Positions 18,027 through 26,093 of a DNA stretch of 64,000 nt are shown here, piece by piece. Each line of letters begins with the position of its first letter. The first letter of the stretch is position 1. A program made the position numbers and the translations under genes. This stretch comes from Streptomyces stelliscabiei (GTDB taxonomy: Bacteria > Actinomycetota > Actinomycetes > Streptomycetales > Streptomycetaceae), in the NCBI RefSeq assembly GCF_014873495.1, contig NZ_JADBGF010000001.1, forward strand, positions 186,001 to 250,000. The letters are read 5' to 3'. The notes beneath the pieces were generated by a model. It made no database searches. It was given only the letters and a program-made list of their open reading frames with translations, and was not told the DNA's origin.

Positions 18027-18953
18027 TCAGGGTGTCGTGGGTCTCGGGGCTTCACCGGGTGCGGAGCCGATGGGGACGTGCCGCGTCAGGAAGGCGAGCT
18101 GGTCCGTGACAACGCGTTCGAAGGGCTCGCCGAGGTAGATGTCGAAGTGGCCGTCGGGGTAGAGGCGGATCTCGCCGCGCGGGGCCCTGCGGGCATGGCG
18201 CAGGGTCGGCCGCGCGGGGGCCACGCTGTCGTGCTCGCATACGCAGAACAGCACCGGGCATGCGATCTTCGCGGTCCGGCGGCCCGGCCGGTAGCGGAGG
18301 ATGTCCAGGGCGAACCGCGCCGCAACCTGGTTAGAGAAGGGCACGTCGTTGGGCACGAGGGCCAGGTAGCCGGGCTCGGCGTCCGCAGCGGTCATCAACG
18401 CGGCGGATCCGGGCGGCCCCGCCGTCGCGACCATGACGGGAGGGCGCCCGAGGCGGGCGCCGACCATGTCACGGACCGCGCGGGCCATCACCTTCACCGA
18501 GGTGTCCGGGCGCATCGCCAGGGCAGAGGCGACACCGTCGGTGAACAGGCCCTGGGCGATGACGGCGGCGACGGCCGGGTCCTGGGCGGCTGTCGCCAGG
18601 ACATGGCCGCCGCCGAAAGAGGTGCCCCACAGCACCACGCGCCGGGGATCGGTCTCCGGCCGGGAGCGCGCGTACGCCACGGCGGCCCGCCAGTCCTGGA
18701 GCTGTCGTCTGATGCTCAGGAGCTGTCGCGGCTGACCGCCGCTGGCCCCGAAGTGCCGGTAGTCGAACACCAGGCACGCGTAGCCGGCGGCGGCGAAACG
18801 CTCGGCGTACGCGTCCAGCCGCATCTCGCGGACCCCACCGAGACCGTGTGCCATGACCACCACGGGGCGCCGACCCCCGCCCTCGGGCAGGTACAGCCAG
18901 GCGTGACACTCGTCCGGCCCCGAAGGAAACGTCACATTCAATCGGTCGGTCAT
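18027..18953 (-). CDS. Alpha/beta hydrolase
   Basis: The 308-aa protein has the oxyanion segment VMAHGLGGVREM, the nucleophile elbow LWGTSFGGGHVL (GxSxG with Ser), an acid region near FCVCEHD and a late His in YPDGHFDIY. This resembles the dienelactone-hydrolase/X-Pro-dipeptidyl-peptidase-like group. It is the first gene of the putative hydrolase-SDR-SDR-tetR operon. Its promoter region holds the 19010-19035 palindrome. An esterase or C-C hydrolase role alongside the two dehydrogenases is an inference. Confidence 0.82.
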   Translation of the reverse strand: MTDRLNVTFPSGPDECHAWLYLPEGGGRRPVVVMAHGLGGVREMRLDAYAERFAAAGYACLVFDYRHFGASGGQPRQLLSIRRQLQDWRAAVAYARSRPETDPRRVVLWGTSFGGGHVLATAAQDPAVAAVIAQGLFTDGVASALAMRPDTSVKVMARAVRDMVGARLGRPPVMVATAGPPGSAALMTAADAEPGYLALVPNDVPFSNQVAARFALDILRYRPGRRTAKIACPVLFCVCEHDSVAPARPTLRHARRAPRGEIRLYPDGHFDIYLGEPFERVVTDQLAFLTRHVPIGSAPGEAPRPTTP

Positions 18954-19009
18954 CGGACCTCCGTAACACGGCTCGCATCGTTGGGCTCGCGGATACTTGG
19001 AACTGCTTC

Positions 19010-19035
19010 CAATGTTGGAAGTTAATCCAACATTG
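19010..19035. promoter_or_regulatory. Perfect 10-bp inverted repeat, probable TetR operator
   Basis: CAATGTTGGA (19010-19019) and TCCAACATTG (19026-19035) are exact reverse complements around a 6-nt AT-rich spacer. The site lies 57 nt upstream of the first gene of the hydrolase/SDR/SDR/tetR run, in a locally AT-rich patch that contrasts with the GC-rich background. Size and symmetry fit a TetR-family operator; the assignment to the TetR gene at 15559 is inferred. Confidence 0.65.
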
Positions 19036-19163
19036 CGGGGCTGTAAAGCAAACCGACGGCAACGAACCCGTCACGTCTCCGCTGGGTTCTGAGCCACGCC
19101 CTACTTCAGCGCCGCACCGGGCGAAGAACGGCCGACGGTCCGTGCGCGGGGTGTGTCCGACAG

Positions 19164-19750
19164 GTGATCGCTCGGGGCCAGGCCGAGCTTGTGCCCTTTG
19201 TCGTGCCGAGGGGGCGGCGCAAGCTTGCCCGCTATTTTTTGGGGGGCGGACGAGGTTTGTGGGACGCAGCCCGCGAGGCGCGCCTGATCCCGCCGACGCT
19301 GCTGATCGACGTCCCCGACGACGCGGAGATCACCCGCGAGGAGATCTTCGGACCGGTGTGACCATCCACCCCTACGACGATCTGGCCGAGGCGATCGCGT
19401 TCATCAACGACCGTCCGGCCGCTCTGGCGGCGTATTGGTACGGCGAGGACGGCGACGACTTCCGCCGCTTCCTGCAGGACACCACCTCCGGCGGTGTCAC
19501 CCGCAACGACGGGCTCCTGCACGCCTCCCTCAGCAACGCCCCGTCCGGCGGAGTGGGAGGCTCCGGCACAGGCGCCTACGGCGGCAAGGCTGGCTTCGAC
19601 GAGTTCACCTACCGGCGCACCGTGGCCGCCCAGACCGGCCCCCAGGGGTTCACCGACGGGATGGTCGGCTCCGCGCTGCTGCCTCCGGAACTTACAGCCG
19701 GGATCGACCAGGCCATCACCGGGGTCGCCGTTGAAATTCGGACCCGACCG
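19164..19750 (+). pseudogene. Aldehyde dehydrogenase C-terminal remnant
   Basis: Two frames together give the end of a coniferyl-aldehyde-type aldehyde dehydrogenase. The first has PPTLLIDVPDDAEITREEIFGPV, then a stop at 19361. The second continues with VTIHPYDDLAEAIAFINDRP, TTSGGVTRNDGLLHASLSNA and GGSGTGAYGGKAGFDEFTYR. The catalytic Cys and nucleotide-binding half are absent, so only a nonfunctional tail remains. Confidence 0.78.
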
Positions 19751-19939
19751 GCTAACCGATCTAGTCGGCGCATGAAGGCAGGGCCTCGCGGTAGCTCGGG
19801 GGTGTCGAAGCCAACCCCGGACCGGTCGCCGACCTGATCGAAGAGGCGGCCGAGGCAAGCGCCTGACAGCGGGTGGCCACCATGGTCATCACTGTCATCC
19901 GACCGTGCAAGCGCCGGCCGGCGATCGTTCCCACCTGGC

Positions 19940-20896
19940 TCAGCCCGCGAGTCTTCTGCGGTACTCGCGCGGGCTGAACCCGTGGCGGTCCTTGAAGGCG
20001 CGGGTGAAGTGCGAGGCGTCCTTGAAGCCGACGGCGTAGGCGATGTCCGTGACACTGCGGCCCGCCCGACCCGGGTTGGCGAGCAGCCCGGCGGCCCTGT
20101 CGATCCGCCGTTGCAGGATCCAGCGAGACGGTGAGGCGTCCTCGGCTCTGAAGATCGCGTGCAGGTAGCGGACGGAGATTCCCAGCGCTCGGGCGACCAT
20201 GGCGGGCGACAGGTCGGGGTCGGCGATGTGGTCGTTGATGTACCGGCGGGCGCGGTCCATATGGGCTGCTCTGGGTACGCCGAGCCGGGCGCCTGAATCG
20301 GTTCGCTCGGACAGAGCTGTGGCCAGCAGCTCCAGCAGCGTGGCGCCGATGCGTGCCCTCGCGTCGGGAGACAGACCGGCGGAGTGGGCGGTCAGAGAGT
20401 GGAAGAAGGGCGCGAAGAGCGCGCCCACCCCGTGGTCGCCCGGCACCATGGTCGCCATCGCGTCCCGCGCCAGCGGGCAGTGCGCGTCGAACAGCGGCCT
20501 GGGCACCTTCAGCACCAGCAGTTCGAACGGGTCGGCGCAGACGATACGGCAGGGCCGGGCACTGTCGTAGACGGTGAAGTCGCCTGGGCGCAAGACCGCG
20601 TCCCGCTCCTGCTGCGAGACCGTCACACAGCCCTGGACGGCCAGGTTGACCAGGAGGTCGTCCTCGCCCGATCTCCGGATCAGCGTCGGGGACCGGAACA
20701 CCGTGTGGGGGTCGGAGACCACCCTCGCGACGCCCAGGTCTCCGAGCGTCTGGGCCGTGACCCTGCCCCGGAACCCGGCGGACGTGGGCTGCGGCACGTC
20801 CATCTCGTACTGGACGAACGTCGTGCAGACCACCTCACGCCAGTAGTCGAGCCGAGCTCGGCCTTCGAGTGGCGCCGTGGAGAAGTCGAGCGTCAT
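19940..20896 (-). CDS. AraC-family transcriptional regulator
   Basis: The 318-aa protein has an N-terminal AraC_binding_2-type domain, which senses small molecules, and a C-terminal double helix-turn-helix. The C-terminal domain contains SPAMVARALGISVRYLHAIF and the conserved GRSVTDIAYAVGFKDASHFT with FSPREYRRR. It is divergent from the cupin dioxygenase gene at 21046 and shares a 149-nt interval with it, so it is the likely regulator of that gene. A decayed copy of its C-terminal region lies at 34040-34200. Confidence 0.88.
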   Translation of the reverse strand: MTLDFSTAPLEGRARLDYWREVVCTTFVQYEMDVPQPTSAGFRGRVTAQTLGDLGVARVVSDPHTVFRSPTLIRRSGEDDLLVNLAVQGCVTVSQQERDAVLRPGDFTVYDSARPCRIVCADPFELLVLKVPRPLFDAHCPLARDAMATMVPGDHGVGALFAPFFHSLTAHSAGLSPDARARIGATLLELLATALSERTDSGARLGVPRAAHMDRARRYINDHIADPDLSPAMVARALGISVRYLHAIFRAEDASPSRWILQRRIDRAAGLLANPGRAGRSVTDIAYAVGFKDASHFTRAFKDRHGFSPREYRRRLAG

Positions 20897-21045
20897 ACCG
20901 GTGCCACCTCACTGCGCACCTTCCGGGGACCCGGTCGTGGGTGCGCTCAGGTTCAAGTAACCGTGCGGCCTCAGTCAAGCCCCCGCCGCAGGTCGGACCG
21001 TACGTTCGCACCCACAGACCCACCCAGGCAATGAGGCAAGGTGAC

Positions 21046-21558
21046 ATGACTACGTCCGAAGAGATCATGGCGCAGTACGTCGCGACCGAGGCGCGCGTGG
21101 ACCGCATGCGGGACAAGTACGCCTTGGAGGAGGGGTACATCAGCGAGGACAGCAGCCCGTGGGTGCCGTTCGTGCCCAACGTGTTCATCAAGCACCTCAC
21201 CTTTGATGTCCGCGGCAGCAGCGCCGCCAACGTGCTGTGGGTGCAGGAGGGCGGCACGCTGGGCCGCCACCGGCATCGTGGCCCGGTCTCCGGCTACGTC
21301 CTCGAAGGCAGCTGGCGCTACCTGGAGTACGACTGGGTCGGGAAGCCCGGGGACTTCGTCCGGGAGAGCCCGGGGCGCAGCCATACCCTCTACTCCGAGC
21401 ACGGGATGAAGACGATGTTCTGGCTCAACGGTCCGCTGGAGTTCCTCGACGAGGAGGACCGCGTGATGGAGACGGTGGACGTGTTCTGGTTCATCGATCA
21501 CTACGAGAACTACTGCCGGGAGAACGGTCTGAAGATCAACGAACGTCTCTATCTCTAA
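21046..21558 (+). CDS. Cupin dioxygenase, 2,4'-dihydroxyacetophenone dioxygenase family
   Basis: A 170-aa single-cupin protein. The metal site is readable: His75 and His77 in GRHRHRGPVSGYV, Glu87 in VLEGSW and His113 in GRSHTLYSE, the 3-His/1-Glu set of this family. The known 2,4'-dihydroxyacetophenone dioxygenase cleaves the C-C bond of an alpha-hydroxyketone side chain, giving 4-hydroxybenzoate and formate. That chemistry would fit the aryl-ketone operon 2 kb away. Start ATG 21046 is preferred; ATG 21031 is in frame. The stop TAA is shared with the target duplication of the neighbouring IS, so the coding sequence is intact. Confidence 0.8.
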   Translation: MTTSEEIMAQYVATEARVDRMRDKYALEEGYISEDSSPWVPFVPNVFIKHLTFDVRGSSAANVLWVQEGGTLGRHRHRGPVSGYVLEGSWRYLEYDWVGKPGDFVRESPGRSHTLYSEHGMKTMFWLNGPLEFLDEEDRVMETVDVFWFIDHYENYCRENGLKINERLYL

Positions 21559-22443
21559 GAGGTCCTAACAAAGGCGTTGGACGTGGCGGTGGGTGATCAG
21601 GCAGGTGGCGAGTCCGAGGAAGGCTTCGTGGATGTCGTCGCGTCGTTCCCAGCGGATGCGCAGTCGGCGGAAGCCGTGCAGCCAGGCGATCGTGCGCTCG
21701 ACGACGTAGCGGAAGATGCCCAGGCCGCTGCCGTGCTCTTCTCCGCGTCTGGCGATGACCGGGCGGATGCCGCGGGTCCAGAGCAGGCGCCGGTACTTGT
21801 CGTGGTCGTAGCCGCGGTCTGCTAGGAGCGCATCGGGTCTGCGTCTGGGCCGGCCGACGAGGCCGGACACGGCGGGGACCTTGTCGAGCAGGGGCAGTAG
21901 CTGGGTGACGTCGTTGCGGTTTCCGCCGGTCAGAGACACTGCGAGCGGGATGCCCTGGGCGTCGGTGAGGACGTGGTGCTTGCTGCCCGGACGTGCGCGG
22001 TCGACCGGGCTGGGCCCGCTTTTGGGCCGCGCCGAGCGGCCCGCACGTGCGAGGAGTCGATCACCGCCCGAGACCAGTCCAGCTTCTTCGCCGCCCGCAG
22101 CTTCCTCAGCAGCACCAGGTGCAGTTCATCCCACACCCCGGCCTCGTTCCACGCGGCCAGGCGCCGCCAGCACGTCATGCCGGAACCGAAGCCCAGTTCC
22201 TGGGGCAGGTACTCCCACTGGATGCCGGTATGCAGCACGAACAGGATCCCGCACAACGCCTGCCGGTCCGGCACCCGAGGTCTGCCCTCCACCACCTTCG
22301 GCGGCGGCCCGGGCAGCAACGGCTCGACGAGCGACCACAGTTCATCCGACACGATCCATGGCCGCGACTGACGTTTCCCCACGACCAGACCAACGACCAC
22401 CCACACCAAGAGTCACATGATCAACGACTTCTGTTAGGGCCTC
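21559..22443 (-). mobile_element. Complete IS5-family insertion sequence
   Basis: Imperfect terminal inverted repeats are visible: GAGGTCCTAACAAAGGCGTT at 21559-21578 and, reading inward from the other end, GAGGCCCTAACAGAAGTCGT. TAA flanks both ends (21556-21558 and 22444-22446), consistent with the TNA target duplications of part of the IS5 family. The element spans about 885 bp and carries one transposase made by apparent -1 frameshifting. It inserted exactly at the stop codon of the cupin gene. Confidence 0.85.
21565..22382 (-). CDS. IS5-family transposase, two frames joined by -1 frameshift
   Basis: The first frame starts around GTG 22382 (QSRPWIVSDELWSLVEPLLP, GIQWEYLPQELGFGSGMTCW, DWSRAVIDSSHVRAARRGPK) and stops at 21930. 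The second carries LTGGNRNDVTQLLPLL, LLADRGYDHDKYRRLL and YVVERTIAWLHGFRRLRIRW, ending with TAG at 21565-21567. At 22020-22026 the transcript has the heptamer CCCAAAA, read C-CCA-AAA in the zero frame, a canonical slippery site. Slipping back one base there joins the frames as GPK-SGPSPVDRARPG. All DDE regions are present, so the element is probably active. Confidence 0.8.
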
Positions 22444-22488
22444 TAAGCACGCCGATGCTTTCCCGACCCTCGCCGACGACGCACCCGG

Positions 22489-22770
22489 TCAACCGCGCCA
22501 GCGGATCACTTCGGGGGCGGCGGCCACGGCGGTGACGTTGTCGGCAAGGGGGCGGGGCAGCAGGTCGTCGGCGGGGGTCAGACGGCGCAGCACGGTGTTG
22601 CGGTGAGTGAAGAGCCGCTCGGCGGTGCGCGTGGTGCTGCATTGCTCGCGGAGGTAGGTGTCCAGGGTCGGGCGGGTCTCGGCATCGGCGTGCAGGAGTG
22701 AGCATGCGCTGGGTGAGGCCCAGGTGGCTGCGGCGGAAGCCGTCGATGTCGTTTCCCGGTCGGCCCACCG
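22489..22770 (-). pseudogene. PucR-type regulator C-terminal remnant
   Basis: The last about 65 codons before TGA 22489-22491 encode a PucR C-terminal helix-turn-helix (TLDTYLREQCSTTRTAERLF, THRNTVLRRL). Just upstream, in another frame, DIDGFRRSHLGLTQRML is the conserved preceding segment of the same family. The N-terminal bulk of the protein is missing and the frame is broken, so this is a fragment. It is unrelated in position to the intact PucR gene at 35187. Confidence 0.65.
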
Positions 22771-22954
22771 ATCAGCAAGTCACATGCCCGCAGGGGCAGG
22801 TCAGGGCGCGAGTTCGCCTCGCTGTCCGGTTGGCCCAGGAAGCTGGTTCGGCGAATCCCAGGCTGGCAGGCGCGCTCCTGGGCACCTCATCGCGCCGGTG
22901 GAGTTCAACTCGGCTGCACCGACGTGTGATTGTGTCGCTCACCGGTTCGGGAAT

Positions 22955-23710
22955 GCGGCCGATCATCAGGAACGTGTTCGGCGGTATCCCTCGGACATGA
23001 CGGACGCGGAGTGGGCCGTGGTCCGGCCGCTGCTGCCGGTGCCAGGCTGGCTGCGGGGGCGGGGCGGCCAGCCGGAGGCGTACTGCCACCGGGCGATGCT
23101 CGATGCGATCCGGTATCTCGTGGACAACGGGATCAAGTCGCGGGCGATGCCCGGGACTTCCCGCTGTGGGAGCGGGTCTATGCGTTCTTCCGTCGCTGGC
23201 GTGACCATGGTCTGGTCAGGGAGTTCCACGACCGGCTGCGCGCCCGGGTCCGAGAGCGGCTGGGCCGGGATGCGGAGCCGACGGCCGCGGTGATCGACTC
23301 GCAGTCGGTCAAGGCGGATGCCGTCGTCGGATCGGACAGCCGTGGCTTCGACGGCGGCAAGCTGGTCAACGGGCGCAAGCGGCACGTCGTGCTCGACACC
23401 CTCGGCCTGCTCCTGGCAGTGGTGGTCACCGCCGCGGATGTCGGCGACCGCACCGCCGCGAAGGTCCTGCTTGAGCACGTGGCCGACGCGCACCACCGGT
23501 TGGCCCTCGTCTGGGCAGACGGCGGCTACACCGGCAGCCTCGTCGAGCACTGCCTGGCCGCGTTCGCCCTGGTCCTGGCGATCGTCAAGCGCAGCGACGA
23601 CATGCGAGGCTTCGTGGTGCTGCCCAGGCGGTGGATCGTCGAGCGCCTCTTCGCCCAAAGGACTCCGGGATGGGCGCTCGGTCGCAGGGAGGCGGTCGTG
23701 GTGGTCATGT
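22955..23710 (+). pseudogene. IS5-family transposase, frameshifted and 3'-degenerate
   Basis: The N-terminal part (SDMTDAEWAVVRPLLPVPGW, AMLDAIRYLVDNGIKSRAMP) is in one frame. One G is missing near 23150, and the rest (FPLWERVYAFFRRWRDHGLV, AVIDSQSVKADAVVGSD, DGGKLVNGRKRHVVLDTLGL, LVWADGGYTGSLVEHCLAAF, RRWIVERLFA) is in another. After RRWIVERLFA the conserved ending is lost within a short degraded sequence that runs into the end of the HAD gene. The element borders the left side of the ketone-carboxylation operon. Confidence 0.78.
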
Positions 23711-24637
23711 CGGTACGGGTCCGTTCTCGATGGGGTGGGAGTTCAGGGCGGGCAACAGGGTGGTCAGCCCGCCCACACCCTCGACGGTGAGATGCGGGCG
23801 CTGCTCCGTGGGCAGCGTGGCGAAGTGGTTCGCCGCGTGGATGCCGGTGGTCACCGCGATGCCGAGAGCCCCGGCACGCCGGGCCATCGCCATCTCCAGT
23901 TCCGGGTCGTCTCCGACGACGGCGAGGTGTTGCGGGGCGACGCCCAGTCGGCGCGCGGCGCAACGCAGGCCGGTGAGTGAGGGCTTGCCCACGACCTGTT
24001 CGGTGACGCCCGTGACACTGCTGATCATGGCGCAGATGGCCCGGGACGTGCCCAGTGCTCGACCGTCGGCGCTGGCGAAGAACACCGACTGTGAGCTGCT
24101 GTACAGGGTGGCGCCTGCGAAGACGGCGTGGCAGGCGGCTTCCAGGTCGTCCATCGTGAACTCGCGGTACCAGCCGACGAGCACGGCGTCGGCTTCCGGC
24201 TTGCCCTGGGGCCCGACGATCTCGATGCCGGCTTGGCGAAGCGGCTCCTTCAGGCCGTCGCCGCCGAGCACCAGCGCGCTGCGGTGTCCCATGGCCAGGA
24301 AGTGGTCGACGGCGCTGGTCGCCGGAGTGAGCATGGCGTCGTCCGGCAGGTCGAACCCGATGCGGCGCAGCGTCTCGGCGTAGGCCGACGGAGTGCGCGT
24401 GGTGCCGTTGGTGAAGGTGACCCAGGGCAGGCCGCGGGCGGTGAGGTCGGCCGTGACTTCCAGGGCTCCGGGGAGGGGAGTGAGCCGGTGGTTGCGTCGG
24501 TCGCCCAGGACCAGCGTGCCATCCATGTCGAAGACGACGCCCCGGACGGCCCCCAGAGGGCCAGTCAGGTCGTCGATCTCATCAGCCGTTTCGGCGGTTG
24601 CGCAGGCGGCAGCCTCGTCAGACGGGTCGGCGGTCAC
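23705..24637 (-). CDS. HAD-superfamily (NagD/class IIA-like) phosphatase
   Basis: The 310-aa protein has HAD motif I (VVFDMDGTLVLG, Asp37 and Asp39), motif II in TFTNGTTRTP, and a C-terminal cap-plus-core with KPSLTGL and VVGDDPELEMAMA. Class IIA HAD enzymes remove phosphate from small molecules. Its GTG start at 24637 lies inside the end of the carboxyltransferase gene, so it is the last gene of that operon. In the acetovanillone/hydroxyacetophenone route known in other bacteria, the carboxylated product still carries the aryl phosphate and must be dephosphorylated; this enzyme fits that step. The assignment is by context. Confidence 0.82.
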   Translation of the reverse strand: MTADPSDEAAACATAETADEIDDLTGPLGAVRGVVFDMDGTLVLGDRRNHRLTPLPGALEVTADLTARGLPWVTFTNGTTRTPSAYAETLRRIGFDLPDDAMLTPATSAVDHFLAMGHRSALVLGGDGLKEPLRQAGIEIVGPQGKPEADAVLVGWYREFTMDDLEAACHAVFAGATLYSSSQSVFFASADGRALGTSRAICAMISSVTGVTEQVVGKPSLTGLRCAARRLGVAPQHLAVVGDDPELEMAMARRAGALGIAVTTGIHAANHFATLPTEQRPHLTVEGVGGLTTLLPALNSHPIENGPVPT

Positions 24638-26093
24638 GGTGCAGCTCCAGTCGGAAGTCGGGCCGGTCGAGAATCAGTTCGGGTGTCGCCGGGCGTGTCC
24701 GTAGGCCTTGGAGCAGGTCGAGCACCGGTTTGACGTCGGGGTTGTAGTGCCGTCGGGCCGGTTCGGCGGCCACCATGGCGTCCACCTGCTCGGCGGGCAT
24801 GGTGGCCCGTAGGAGCAGTTCCTCGTCGCTGATGCCGCGCGGGAGGCGCCGGCGCAGTTCTGCGACGGTGGGCGGGGGCGGTTCGGCGGCGAGTTCCTTC
24901 GCTCGTGGCCGGCCCAGGATGCGCTCGGCGACCTGCGGGTCCACGGGGGCGGTGGGGCGGCCGAAGCGGCCCAGCACGTACCGGATCACCGGGTCGGAGA
25001 CGTTCTCGTAGCGTTCGGTGCCGATGACGTTGTAGAGGGCCTGGGTGCACACCATCTGCGGGAACGGGGTGACCATGATGGGGTGGCCGAGTTCGGCGCG
25101 GACGCGGGTCACCTCCTCGATGACCGCGTCGAAGCGGTCGCTGAAACCGAGTTCGTCGAGCTGCCGGTGCAGGGTGGTCATGACGCCGCCTGCGACCTGG
25201 TGGCGCATGAACGCGGCGTCGTAGTCCCGGGGGCCACCGACGGGCAGCCCCTCGGCCGCCGCCAAACGGTCGAAGTAGTCGGCGACCACGCCCAGCAGCC
25301 GGTCGTCGACGTCCACGGTGTGGCCGATTTCGCGCAGATTGGCCACGACCTGCTGGGCGTTGGGCAGGGACGTGCCGCCCGCGAGGGCCCCGCAGGCCAC
25401 CTGCAGGGCCTGTACGCCCAGGTCGGCGGCCTTGAGGTAGGTCAGGCCCGGCAGACCGATCGTGCAGTGGGAGTGCAGCTCCAGCGGTGTGCCGGCGAGG
25501 TTGCCCAGGACTGCCGGGATCAGTGTGGCGGCGCGTTCCGACGTCAGCAGCCCCCCAGGATCCTTGATGTAGACCCGGTCGATGTCCGGGCAGGCGGCCA
25601 TCTGCGCCGCGAGCGAGGCGTAGTGGGCGTCGTCGTGGACGTCGCTGACCGTGAAGGTCAGTGCTCCGACGACCTCGGTGGCCCCAGCTGCTCGGATCAT
25701 GCGGGCGGACTCGCGTACGGCGTCCATGTCGTGCATGGGGTCCAGGACGACGTACCGGGTGACGCCGTTCACCACCAGCCGGTCGTAGACCAGTTGCATG
25801 AACTCGGGATGGGCGACCTCCCAGGAGATGAAGCGCAGCCCGGTGCCGATGAACTGCAGAGGGGTGTTGGGCATGGCGCGGTGCGTCAGCCGTATCCGCT
25901 CCCACGGGTCCTCGCGGTGGGTGCGCACCGCCATGCCCATGTGGGTGCTGGAGGTGTAGTCGAGGGCGCGGAAGCCGACCCGGTCCAGGACCGGCGCGAT
26001 CTGGAGGATCTTGCCGGTGTCGAGTCCGGTGGCGCTCCACAGGCTCTGGTTGCCGTCGCGCAGCGACACGTCGACGAGCTGGATGTCAGCCAC
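24618..26093 (-). CDS. Biotin-dependent carboxyltransferase subunit (pyruvate/oxaloacetate type)
   Basis: The 491-aa protein has an HMGL-like TIM barrel: LVDVSLRDGNQSLWSATG at the start, VYIKDPGGLLT with the Lys expected to be carbamylated, and the metal-binding HSH in LELHSHCTIGLPGL. It also has a C-terminal PYC/OADA-type domain. It accepts carboxybiotin from the carrier protein encoded two genes upstream and transfers CO2 to an enolate-type carbon. GTG 26093 overlaps the biotin carboxylase stop by 8 nt. With the phosphotransferase subunits in the same operon, a phosphorylated aryl methyl ketone is the most likely acceptor; pyruvate is the default alternative. Confidence 0.85.
   Translation of the reverse strand: MADIQLVDVSLRDGNQSLWSATGLDTGKILQIAPVLDRVGFRALDYTSSTHMGMAVRTHREDPWERIRLTHRAMPNTPLQFIGTGLRFISWEVAHPEFMQLVYDRLVVNGVTRYVVLDPMHDMDAVRESARMIRAAGATEVVGALTFTVSDVHDDAHYASLAAQMAACPDIDRVYIKDPGGLLTSERAATLIPAVLGNLAGTPLELHSHCTIGLPGLTYLKAADLGVQALQVACGALAGGTSLPNAQQVVANLREIGHTVDVDDRLLGVVADYFDRLAAAEGLPVGGPRDYDAAFMRHQVAGGVMTTLHRQLDELGFSDRFDAVIEEVTRVRAELGHPIMVTPFPQMVCTQALYNVIGTERYENVSDPVIRYVLGRFGRPTAPVDPQVAERILGRPRAKELAAEPPPPTVAELRRRLPRGISDEELLLRATMPAEQVDAMVAAEPARRHYNPDVKPVLDLLQGLRTRPATPELILDRPDFRLELHRDRRPV

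Noticed and set aside
19154..19166. TGTCCGACAGGTG, resembling the GntR motif at 11 of 13 positions
   Set aside because: It lies at the start of a decayed aldehyde dehydrogenase and not before an intact gene; chance match is likely in GC-rich DNA.
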